Below are positions 17,121 to 23,932 of a stretch of DNA of 39,192 bases, piece by piece. The translations under genes and the position numbers were made by a program. The notes under the pieces were generated by a model. The model saw only the letters and a program-made list of their open reading frames with translations, did no database searches and was not told where the DNA came from. Origin of the DNA: Clostridia bacterium (GTDB lineage: Bacteria; Bacillota; Clostridia; Oscillospirales; CAG-272); contig JAFTUH010000073.1 of assembly GCA_017466375.1 (NCBI GenBank), positions 1 through 39,192 on the forward strand. Reading direction: 5' to 3'. Each line of letters opens with the position of its first letter. Position 1 is the stretch's first letter.

Positions 17121-18032
17121 TCATCCTTTAATGCTTTTTCGGTATTCGCCCGGCGTTTTTCCCGTCTGCGACCGAAACGCTGTATAGAAATGCTTCATAT
17201 CGTGAAATCCGCAATACTGCGCAATCTCCAGAACGCTTTGATCCGTCTCCAGGAGAAGTCTGCACGACTCATTGATGCGCAATTGTTTCAAAAATGCTGT
17301 GACTGTCATACCCGTGGTATTGCGGAACAACTTACTGAAATAATCACGACTCAGAAACATATGTGATGCCAGATCCGACACGGACATGTGCATGCTGTAA
17401 TTCTCGCGCAGATATACCAAAGCATCGTCGATGATCTTCGATTTGCGCATAATCGGCTGCGCCTCCGTTTTTGCATCCATACGACGAAAAATCTTGACGA
17501 TCAGTTCTATTACGTACGCACGGATGATATTGACGTATCCCTGCTCCATCCGATTGTATTCGAGATGGATTTTATTGAACAGCTCGCCGAAATCGTTATA
17601 GCTGTTGTTGCTGAAATGCAAATCAGCCCCTGCCGCCTTTTCCTGCGGAAACATGGAATAAAATAAAAAGGATGAGCCCAGTGACGAAAAATCGCCGCTA
17701 TTGATCAGATTCACGTCAAAAAAGTCCGGCACAAACATCAGATCGTATGCGCAAAAGGATTCACGGCTGTCTTTATTCCCGTAAAAAGCATGCGGAACGT
17801 CAGGATTGATGATAAACAGATCTCCTTTTTGCGCTGTTACGCGGCCGTTGACCGTCTCGTGCTCCGCACTGCCGGAAAGGATGTAAACAATCTCAATATA
17901 CTTATGGCTATGTGTCACACCGACGAAATCGGGGTATTCCGATGAGAGATGGATATATACCTTATCTTCCGGCCGCGGGAAGCTTTCTTCCGTGAAAACC
18001 GGGATCCCGTTTCTGGATATCGGCGCTTTCAT
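17121..18032 (-). CDS. AraC-family transcriptional regulator with cupin sensor domain
   Basis: A 303-aa regulator. An N-terminal cupin-type ligand domain (HSHKYIEIVYILSG and KGDLFIINPDVPHAF) is followed by a C-terminal pair of AraC helix-turn-helix motifs over about the last 100 residues (VSDLASHMFLSRDYFSKLFR; EIAQYCGFHDMKHFYTAFRS). The ATG at 18032 has AGGAGG nine bases upstream; the frame continues open further up but without family similarity. It is divergent from the phosphotriesterase-family/M24 operon, whose promoter lies in the shared 177-base gap, so it probably controls that operon in response to its substrate. That link is inferred from position. Confidence 0.9.
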   Translation of the reverse strand: MKAPISRNGIPVFTEESFPRPEDKVYIHLSSEYPDFVGVTHSHKYIEIVYILSGSAEHETVNGRVTAQKGDLFIINPDVPHAFYGNKDSRESFCAYDLMFVPDFFDVNLINSGDFSSLGSSFLFYSMFPQEKAAGADLHFSNNSYNDFGELFNKIHLEYNRMEQGYVNIIRAYVIELIVKIFRRMDAKTEAQPIMRKSKIIDDALVYLRENYSMHMSVSDLASHMFLSRDYFSKLFRNTTGMTVTAFLKQLRINESCRLLLETDQSVLEIAQYCGFHDMKHFYTAFRSQTGKTPGEYRKSIKG

Positions 18033-18066
18033 GTTCTCACCCCTCCTATTTCGTGCTTTTAATATT

Positions 18067-18095
18067 ATTTTATCCGAAATTTGTGAACAATGCAA
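18067..18095 (-). promoter_or_regulatory. Promoter of the AraC-family gene
   Basis: Minus strand TTGCAT (18090-18095), 17 bases, TAAAAT (18067-18072), about 35 bases before the ATG. It is divergent from the hydrolase operon promoter at 18147-18175. Confidence 0.55.
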
Positions 18096-18146
18096 TCATT
18101 TTTACAAAAACGCCGAGCTTCACCAATCAAATGCCGTAAACCGCCA

Positions 18147-18175
18147 ATGACAGCCCGCCGTTTCTCCTGTATACT
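18147..18175 (+). promoter_or_regulatory. Promoter of the phosphotriesterase-family/M24 operon
   Basis: ATGACA (18147-18152), 17 bases, TATACT (18170-18175), 34 bases before the ATG of the first gene. The -35 is one mismatch from consensus. It is a likely target of the divergent AraC regulator. Confidence 0.6.
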
Positions 18176-18209
18176 ATTTACAGACACAACAATGCTGGGA
18201 GGAATCAAG

Positions 18210-19256
18210 ATGACAGTAAACACCGTATGCGGTGCGATAACCAGAGAACAGCTTGGAATCGTCGCCCCGCACGAACACGTGCTTTTGGATCAGAGCAATC
18301 ATTACAAGGCAGTCCCCACCCCGGGTATCACCGATCCTGAAAACCAAAAGGTGGAAATGTGGAATCTGGGAATCCTGAGCCGCGACTGTTTCGCCCTGAA
18401 GGACAACACAATCCTCGATGACGAAGCGGTACAGACAGAGGAAGTTGCCTATTTCAAAAAAGCAGGCGGCGGCACGCTCGTAGACGCTTCCCTACCCGGC
18501 ATCGGAAGAAATCCGCATGTACTGCGCCGCGTTGCCGAGAAAACCGGATTGAACGTCATTATGGGAACCGGATTCTACGTAGGAGCTACTCACCCCGAAA
18601 AGCTTCGTTTTATGAATGAACAAGAGATTGCGGACATTATGATAGGTGAGCTGACGGAGGGAGCAGACGGTACCGACATCTGTGCAGGTTACATCGGTGA
18701 AATCGGTATCAGCGAAGTCTTTGATGACGAAGAACGCAAGGCTCTCCGTGCCGCTGCGATTGCGCAAAAAGCAACGGGTGCCGCCATCAATGTGCATATC
18801 AATCCGTGGACAACCAACGGCCTGGAAGCTTCTAATATTCTGCTGGATGCCGGCGTAGAAGCGCAAAGAATCTGCATCAGTCACGTAGACGTCGAAAACC
18901 GCGAAGACTATATATACGCACTCCTCAAAAAAGGCGTTTACGTTGAGTTTGATAATTTCGGAAAAGAGTACTACATCCGCCGTGAGGTGCGTCATTCCGG
19001 CTACGGACTCTTCGTGCATGACACCGAGCGTGTAAAACTTGTAAAAAAGCTGATTACGGACGGATATCTGAGACAGATTCTGCTGTCGTGCGACCTTTGT
19101 CTGAAAAATCTTCTTCACAAATACGGCGGCTGGGGATACGATCATGTGCTGACGAATATCGTTCCCATGATGGAAGACGAGGGCATTACAAACAAAGAAA
19201 TCCACACTCTGCTCGTGACCAATCCTGCCGACTGGCTGTTCGGTGAAGAAATATAA
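18210..19256 (+). CDS. Phosphotriesterase-family (PHP-like) metal-dependent hydrolase
   Basis: A 348-aa binuclear-metal TIM-barrel hydrolase related to E. coli Php and bacterial phosphotriesterases. Metal ligands can be assigned: H21 and H23 (APHEHVLLD), bridging E164 (YIGEIGIS), H196 (INVHI), H225 (ISHVD) and D295 (SCDLCLK). The bridging residue is glutamate, as in Php, not the carboxylated lysine of true phosphotriesterase, which argues for a lactonase- or amidase-like natural reaction. The C-terminal HKYGGWGYDHVLTNIVPMM is family-typical. The ATG at 18210 has GGAGG seven bases upstream. It is followed after 26 bases by the M24 gene, and both probably act in one catabolic route controlled by the AraC protein. 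The substrate is unknown. Confidence 0.88.
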   Translation: MTVNTVCGAITREQLGIVAPHEHVLLDQSNHYKAVPTPGITDPENQKVEMWNLGILSRDCFALKDNTILDDEAVQTEEVAYFKKAGGGTLVDASLPGIGRNPHVLRRVAEKTGLNVIMGTGFYVGATHPEKLRFMNEQEIADIMIGELTEGADGTDICAGYIGEIGISEVFDDEERKALRAAAIAQKATGAAINVHINPWTTNGLEASNILLDAGVEAQRICISHVDVENREDYIYALLKKGVYVEFDNFGKEYYIRREVRHSGYGLFVHDTERVKLVKKLITDGYLRQILLSCDLCLKNLLHKYGGWGYDHVLTNIVPMMEDEGITNKEIHTLLVTNPADWLFGEEI

Positions 19257-19282
19257 TATTTTACAAAAAGGAGATTCATCCA

Positions 19283-20470
19283 ATGTTGAATATACCATCC
19301 ATTCCGCTTTACGAATTCAAGGAACGTATCGTTAAAGTTCAGGAAAACATGAAAAAAGAAGGTTTTGACCTTCTTCTCGCATACGGCAACGAGGCCGAGC
19401 CTCAATACGTACGTTATTTTTCAAACTACTGGCCATCTTTTGAGACTGCCGGCGTTTTGATTCCGGCAGACGGCGAGCCGCTGCTTCTGATCGGCCCGGA
19501 AAGCTACACGTACGCCGCCGATCGCACGAAAATCCCCGAAATCCGTCTTCTGAAAGCCTTCCGCGAATCGTCTGAACCTGAATACCCGGGCAAAAAGCTG
19601 GATACGTTCCGCTCTGTTTTCAAGGAAGTGCTCGGTGACAAGTCCGTGCAGCGGTTCGGTGTGGCAGGACTGCCGCTGATGACGATCGGCGTATATGAAG
19701 CATTGGCGGAAGCCCTGCAAGACTACGGCAATATTCGAATTGAAAAAGCCGATGAGATCGTAAACAAGGTACGTATGATCAAAACCGAAAACGAACTGGC
19801 ATGCATGCGTGCCGCTGCGGAAATCACGCGTAAAACCTTTGACTACGTGCTCGAAAACATTAAGGTGGGCATGACCGAGCAGCAAGTCGTCGGACTGGCA
19901 CTGGGCAAAATGCACGAGCTGGGCGCGGAACGGGAGTCCTATCCTCTGTGGGTACTGACCGGAAAAGGCTCGAATCAGGCAATCAGCCGCCCCCGCAATA
20001 AGGCAATCGAGAAAGGCGACATGACCTTCATCCAGATCGGTGCGAGAGTGGACGGATACGCTTCCAGCATCGGTCGCGCAGTTGTTTTCGGAAAAGCGAC
20101 GGAGGAACAGCGCGCTTTGATTGAAACCGGATACCGCGCACAGGCAGATGTAATCGGCATGCTGAAAGCCGGCGTGCCTGCCGCCGACGTCGCGAAATTC
20201 CATATTGAAAACGTCACAAAAATGGGCTATGGCGACTGGCTTCTGTACGGTCCCTGCCACGGCAACGGCACCATGGAAGGCGAAGCTCCCTGGATTGAAA
20301 CAACCTCGGACTATCTCCTTGAAGAGAACATGACCTTCTGCGTCGACATTTTCCTCGGATCCGGCAAGACAGAGACAGGACTCCGCATGGAAGACGTCGT
20401 TTGCGTGAAGAAAGACGGCGCGGAAAACCTGACCAATTATCCGCGTGAGTTATTTGAAATTCCCTGCTGA
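19283..20470 (+). CDS. M24 family (creatinase/aminopeptidase-P fold) protein with degenerate metal site
   Basis: A 395-aa pita-bread-fold protein. The N-terminal half is the creatinase-type domain; the C-terminal half (about 170-395) is the M24 domain. Comparing the classical five metal ligands (D, D, H, E, E), I read Q251 (FIQIGAR), S262 (GYASSIGR), H326 (GPCHGNG), D355 (FCVDIF) and E370 (RMEDVV). Both aspartates are lost and one glutamate is changed. This resembles creatinase, which uses the fold without metal, more than an Xaa-Pro peptidase. The ATG at 19283 follows an AAAAGGAG ribosome site. It is operon partner of the phosphotriesterase-family gene, and an identical-core hairpin follows. 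A C-N hydrolase role on a small molecule is inferred. Confidence 0.85.
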   Translation: MLNIPSIPLYEFKERIVKVQENMKKEGFDLLLAYGNEAEPQYVRYFSNYWPSFETAGVLIPADGEPLLLIGPESYTYAADRTKIPEIRLLKAFRESSEPEYPGKKLDTFRSVFKEVLGDKSVQRFGVAGLPLMTIGVYEALAEALQDYGNIRIEKADEIVNKVRMIKTENELACMRAAAEITRKTFDYVLENIKVGMTEQQVVGLALGKMHELGAERESYPLWVLTGKGSNQAISRPRNKAIEKGDMTFIQIGARVDGYASSIGRAVVFGKATEEQRALIETGYRAQADVIGMLKAGVPAADVAKFHIENVTKMGYGDWLLYGPCHGNGTMEGEAPWIETTSDYLLEENMTFCVDIFLGSGKTETGLRMEDVVCVKKDGAENLTNYPRELFEIPC

Positions 20471-20490
20471 CGAAAAGCGAAAAACGGCAA

Positions 20491-20516
20491 AAAGCCAAGG
20501 TAAAAACCTTGGCTTT
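20491..20516. terminator. Bidirectional hairpin terminator between M24 gene and XRE-TPR gene 3
   Basis: Stem AAAGCCAAGGT / ACCTTGGCTTT with an AAAA loop and a plus-strand C-TTTTTTT tail. It lies 9 bases beyond the stop of the convergent XRE gene and shares its stem with the hairpins at 14669 and 15976. Confidence 0.9.
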
Positions 20517-20525
20517 CTTTTTTAT

Positions 20526-21524
20526 TCACACCGGGCATTCTCCGAGCAGCTCCAGTTCGCACTCGTGATAGTACTCCCTGAACGGTGCGAAAACCCACTC
20601 CGGATCCTTGGCATACGTTGCATCATCCCAGCATCGGCGGACGATATACTCTGCCTTTGCCAGCTTTTCTTTTGCCGCATCCGTCTGTCCGAGTTTGAGC
20701 AGACAACTCGCCTCCCAGAGATATGCGTACCAATGATGCGTCTGCATTCCGCTCCAAAGATAGCTGTCTATACTGATCTCGTCGGATTTCATAAACATCT
20801 CGATCAGCCGGCGGTACTCTCCGAACGAATGGAGCGCCGCATCGTACTGTCCCGTTTCAAAATATCCCTGTCCCTCAAATGCACAGGACAGATACAGCTC
20901 CTGTATTTCGATAATTCGCCATTCCTTCGCCCATTTCAGCCGATCCTCACCTTTCAGCTGATAGCAGGACTGGCGCATCTGATCGCAAAGCATATACGGA
21001 TACATCACGGGAAGCGTATCGATCAGTGCTTTTGCATCCTCATAACGATCCTGCCTGAGATACAGCCCGGCAAGACTCGATTTTGCACGACATTTGGCAA
21101 AAACGTCCGTTGCTTCCTCCACTAACTGTTCTGCAATCGGGAGTGCCTCCTCGTTCGTTCCGTGCGTCATATACGCGTCAAGAAGCTCGGTGAGAAGTCG
21201 CTCATTGGACGGGTATTCGTTCAGCGCGTTCAGATAGATCTCCTTACATTTATCGGGATTCGACCAGAAGTATTTACCTGCTTCTTTAATGATTGCATCG
21301 ATTTTTGCATTGAGCTGGGTTACGTCATAATTGAACAGCTCGTCAAGGCTCACGCCGAAGAAATTGGCAAGCACGGGAATCTGCGTCATATCGGGATAGC
21401 ACGTGCCGTTCTCCCATTTGGAAACTGCCTGTCCCGAAACGCCGAGTTTTTCTGCAAGCTCCTCCTGCGACAGTTCCTTTTTCTTTCTCAGTTCACGGAT
21501 TTTTCCTCCGAGATTTATGTCCAT
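20526..21524 (-). CDS. XRE-family HTH protein with C-terminal TPR-like region (copy 3)
   Basis: A 332-aa regulator: XRE domain at residues about 6-60 (KIRELRKKKELSQEELAEKL, then VSGQAVSKWE), linker VSLDELFNYDVTQLNAKIDAI, then about 260 residues of helical TPR-like repeats rich in Trp/Tyr. The ATG at 21524 has AAAGGA eight bases upstream and starts at the usual MDINLGGKI; the open frame extends 18 codons further without a ribosome site. It is the third member of the local XRE-TPR set and shares the same 3' hairpin and a promoter-proximal palindrome. It is convergent with the M24 gene. Its target is unknown. Confidence 0.85.
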   Translation of the reverse strand: MDINLGGKIRELRKKKELSQEELAEKLGVSGQAVSKWENGTCYPDMTQIPVLANFFGVSLDELFNYDVTQLNAKIDAIIKEAGKYFWSNPDKCKEIYLNALNEYPSNERLLTELLDAYMTHGTNEEALPIAEQLVEEATDVFAKCRAKSSLAGLYLRQDRYEDAKALIDTLPVMYPYMLCDQMRQSCYQLKGEDRLKWAKEWRIIEIQELYLSCAFEGQGYFETGQYDAALHSFGEYRRLIEMFMKSDEISIDSYLWSGMQTHHWYAYLWEASCLLKLGQTDAAKEKLAKAEYIVRRCWDDATYAKDPEWVFAPFREYYHECELELLGECPV

Positions 21525-21550
21525 ACCATCGTATCCTTTCGGTTCATTCT

Positions 21551-21597
21551 GCAAGATCTTACGGTTACAGTATAGCATATTTTCCGGCGCGATACAA
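21551..21597 (-). promoter_or_regulatory. Promoter and palindromic operator of XRE-TPR copy 3
   Basis: Minus strand TTGTAT (21592-21597), 17 bases, TATACT (21569-21574) with a TGC extended -10. Six bases beyond is GCAAGATCTTAC (21551-21562; core AAGATCTT perfect), placed exactly like the palindromes of the other two copies. Confidence 0.6.
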
Positions 21598-21644
21598 TAA
21601 CGCCGTTTTTGATGTTTTCCTACCTGCGGTTGAGAAAAACGGCA

Positions 21645-21673
21645 TGGACATTCTGTCTCCCGTATGGTATAAT
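21645..21673 (+). promoter_or_regulatory. Promoter of the DUF4298 gene
   Basis: TGGACA (21645-21650), 17 bases, TATAAT (21668-21673) with a TGG extended -10; about 23 bases of leader before the GTG start. Confidence 0.75.
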
Positions 21674-21702
21674 GAAGGCATCAATAAAGTCGAGGTACTG
21701 CC

Positions 21703-21972
21703 GTGCTGAACAGAATCCGAACATATCTTGCCATCCGCCGTGTCAGGCGCATGGAGAAACTCTTTGACACGCTGTCCGCTGCCGCGCCTGCCGAAATTCG
21801 AAAAAGTGTTACCCTCAAACGAAAGCTGCGCGCCCTCACCCGCTATTACGAAGGCGGCACATGGCTTGAAGACTTCGAGCGAGACGAACGGGGAGAATTC
21901 CCTGCCGATCTGAAACGAGGCGTACTGTCCGAAGACGGGATATATAATTTGCTGACGAAGGACGAAATTTAA
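21703..21972 (+). CDS. DUF4298 family small protein
   Basis: An 89-aa protein with a basic, helical N-terminus and the C-terminal signature YYEGGTWLEDFERDERGEFP ... LKRGVLSEDGIYNLL, which I recognise as DUF4298. The function is unknown. There is no signal peptide or membrane segment. The GTG start at 21703 has GAGGT seven bases upstream, and the gene has its own promoter. It is probably monocistronic: the sialidase-like gene about 100 bases downstream has a separate -10 box. Confidence 0.8.
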   Translation: MLNRIRTYLAIRRVRRMEKLFDTLSAAAPAEIRKSVTLKRKLRALTRYYEGGTWLEDFERDERGEFPADLKRGVLSEDGIYNLLTKDEI

Positions 21973-22034
21973 TAGTTCAGGACATAATCCGAAAAACAAC
22001 GGCGTGTGATAACATATCAATCTCTCCCGATTTA

Positions 22035-22043
22035 TGCTATAAT
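22035..22043 (+). promoter_or_regulatory. Extended -10 promoter of the sialidase-like gene
   Basis: TGC-TATAAT (22035-22043) lies 31 bases before the ATG. The -35 position (22015-22020, TATCAA) is poor, so this would be an extended -10 or activator-dependent promoter. Confidence 0.55.
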
Positions 22044-22074
22044 GCTTTTAACCAATATATTAAGGAGAGTCAAA

Positions 22075-23178
22075 ATGAAAGTTTTTGAAACCAACAGTAT
22101 TTTTGAGAATCCACTGCCGCAGCTCGTAAGCCGTCAGAGCATTTTTCCCTCGATCTGCCAGCTTCCCGACGGCACGCTTGCCGCATCGCACGTAATCGGT
22201 CAGGCGTTTGAAAGTGCGGATCAGGTTCCGTACATTTCCTTCAGCAGCGATCTCGGAAAAACGTGGACGAAGCCGAAGATGATGTTTGATTTTGGCGAAA
22301 AACAGGGCAAGTTCTCCGGCTGCGCCAAGATATCCCTGCTTCCCGACGGTCGCCTGATCGCGATCGGCTACGGACACGATCGTCTCGATCCTGAACTCCC
22401 TGTCGGCAACCCGGAAAACGGCGGTCTGCTTGACGATATGGTATTCTGCTCCTTCTCCGAGGACAGCGGAAAAACGTGGAGTGCTCCGCGCGAGATCGTG
22501 TGCTCCTGGGGTCCTCACGTAGAAGCATCCGGCCCGATCGTTATATTGAAGGATGGCACACTGATTACGCCGATCACGGGATTCCCGAATTGGGATGGCA
22601 AGATGACCGGTCCTCATTGCGGTAAGGCACTTCGTTCTGAAGATAACGGAAAGACGTGGGAAGACAGTGCCGTATGCATGGCGTTTGAAAACGGTGTCAC
22701 AACCTGCTACGAGCAGAGAATGTGTCAGCTTGAATCCGGTACGATCATCGACATCGGTTGGAATGAGAACACGGTGACAGGCGAGCGTTACGATAACCCC
22801 TACACATATTCTACAGACAACGGAAAAACGTGGAGCGCCCCGATCAGCACGGGTATCCGCGGTCAGGCATCCTCCGTATGCGCACTCGGCGGCGAGAAGC
22901 TCCTCGCTCTGCACGCCATCCGCCGCGACACGAACCGTCCCGGTATCTACGCATACGTGATCGACTTCTCCGAGAAGACGTGGAAAATCGTTGACGAAAT
23001 GGTCGTCTGGGAGCCGGCTACCCCCGTTCTCAAGGACACGAAAATGGCAGAGATTTTCGCTTTCCTCAAATTCGGTCAGCCGAGCGCAATCAAGCTGCAG
23101 GACGGCGGTCTGCTGATGACGCACTGGTATGCGCAGGACGGTCTGTACAGAACGGTTACAACTCGCATTGAGCTTTAA
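22075..23178 (+). CDS. Sialidase-like six-bladed beta-propeller (BNR/Asp-box) protein
   Basis: A 367-aa protein with four clear Asp-box repeats: SSDLGKTW (57-64), SEDSGKTW (128-135), SEDNGKTW (188-195) and STDNGKTW (246-253). A degenerate fifth lies near 300. The repeats and their roughly 60-residue spacing define the sialidase propeller fold (GH33-like). There is no signal peptide, lipobox or transmembrane segment, so the protein is predicted cytoplasmic, unlike most host-glycan sialidases. The usual FRIP-type arginine motif is not obvious near the N-terminus. It may hydrolyse an imported glycoside. The ATG at 22075 has GGAGAG upstream; frame sequence before it is not conserved. Confidence 0.75.
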   Translation: MKVFETNSIFENPLPQLVSRQSIFPSICQLPDGTLAASHVIGQAFESADQVPYISFSSDLGKTWTKPKMMFDFGEKQGKFSGCAKISLLPDGRLIAIGYGHDRLDPELPVGNPENGGLLDDMVFCSFSEDSGKTWSAPREIVCSWGPHVEASGPIVILKDGTLITPITGFPNWDGKMTGPHCGKALRSEDNGKTWEDSAVCMAFENGVTTCYEQRMCQLESGTIIDIGWNENTVTGERYDNPYTYSTDNGKTWSAPISTGIRGQASSVCALGGEKLLALHAIRRDTNRPGIYAYVIDFSEKTWKIVDEMVVWEPATPVLKDTKMAEIFAFLKFGQPSAIKLQDGGLLMTHWYAQDGLYRTVTTRIEL

Positions 23179-23183
23179 TTTGA

Positions 23184-23210
23184 AAAACAGCCGCATTTCG
23201 CGGCTGTTTT
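23184..23210. terminator. Bidirectional hairpin terminator, sialidase-like gene / TetR gene
   Basis: Stem AACAGCCGC / GCGGCTGTT with an ATTTC loop, followed by TTTTT on the plus strand; the minus side runs into an A-rich tract that gives T-rich RNA 3' of the TetR gene. Confidence 0.85.
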
Positions 23211-23774
23211 TTATATGACCGTTTTCATGACCGTTTCAAAATACCCTGCCAGCACCGCGGGCTCCTCCTTCATCCCGTGGGAGAGCCACCAAACAACCGT
23301 TTCAACAAAAGACGAGGAGACGTGATTGACGAGATAATCCGTCGGCAGATCGGAATTTTTCAGTGCCCCTGTATCCGCAAACTGCGTGCGAATGAGTTTT
23401 TTCAGATCCGTTTTGAAATATGCGAGAAAAATCTCGTTATTCTGCGAGGAGAGGAGCGCAAGGATATTACGGTCGTTCTCCTGCAGATGGCGGAGGAGAT
23501 GCAGAAAGACGGACTCGTCCGCGCGGCAGCCGGCGTAATGCTCATGACCGTGCGGAAGCCCGAGTGCCGTATTGACAATGTGCCCGAAAAGCTCGTCGCA
23601 CAAATCTTTCAGAAGATACTCCTTCGTCTCAAAATGCGCATAGAACGTGGCGCGTCCGATATCCGCTTCATCGATAATATCCTGCACCGTGATCTGATGA
23701 TACGGTCTTTTCTCAATCAGGCGCGTGAATGCGCTGAAGATCGCTTCTCGCGTTTTTCTCTGCCGTCTGTCCAT
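23211..23774 (-). CDS. TetR-family transcriptional regulator
   Basis: A 187-aa regulator. The N-terminal TetR helix-turn-helix (TREAIFSAFTRLIEKRPYHQ ... DIIDEADIGRATFYAHFETK, residues about 6-55) is followed by an all-helical ligand domain. The ATG at 23774 has GGAGAAAG upstream. It is divergent from the P1B ATPase gene, with an inverted repeat TTCGGTA...TACCGAA in the shared region and a half-site near its own start. It probably represses the ATPase and itself. The ligand, a metal or another compound, cannot be read from sequence. Confidence 0.88.
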   Translation of the reverse strand: MDRRQRKTREAIFSAFTRLIEKRPYHQITVQDIIDEADIGRATFYAHFETKEYLLKDLCDELFGHIVNTALGLPHGHEHYAGCRADESVFLHLLRHLQENDRNILALLSSQNNEIFLAYFKTDLKKLIRTQFADTGALKNSDLPTDYLVNHVSSSFVETVVWWLSHGMKEEPAVLAGYFETVMKTVI

Positions 23775-23834
23775 ACTTTCTCCATACAAATTCTCAAAAA
23801 TGTTCGGTATCTTACAAAGGGCAAAATTTGCTTA

Positions 23835-23863
23835 TTGCAATCTTTCGATAAAAGCCTTATACT
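23835..23863 (+). promoter_or_regulatory. Promoter of the P1B ATPase gene
   Basis: TTGCAA (23835-23840), 17 bases, TATACT (23858-23863). The expected start near 23870 is just upstream of the inverted repeat at 23880-23905. Confidence 0.55.
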
Positions 23864-23879
23864 GTTATCGTACAATCTG

Positions 23880-23905
23880 TTCGGTAATATATATGGTATA
23901 CCGAA
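23880..23905. promoter_or_regulatory. Putative TetR operator (inverted repeat)
   Basis: Arms TTCGGTA (23880-23886) and TACCGAA (23899-23905) around 12 bases; the right part also contains the perfect palindrome GGTATACC. An extra half-site TTCGGTA lies at 23803-23809, close to the TetR start. Position downstream of the ATPase promoter suits repression by roadblock. Confidence 0.55.
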
Positions 23906-23932
23906 ACTCACTATTTGTCAAGAGGTTGAATC

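Noticed and set aside
19283-20470. M24 protein as a standard Xaa-Pro aminopeptidase
   Set aside because: Three of the five classical metal ligands are replaced, so the peptidase label is not supported.
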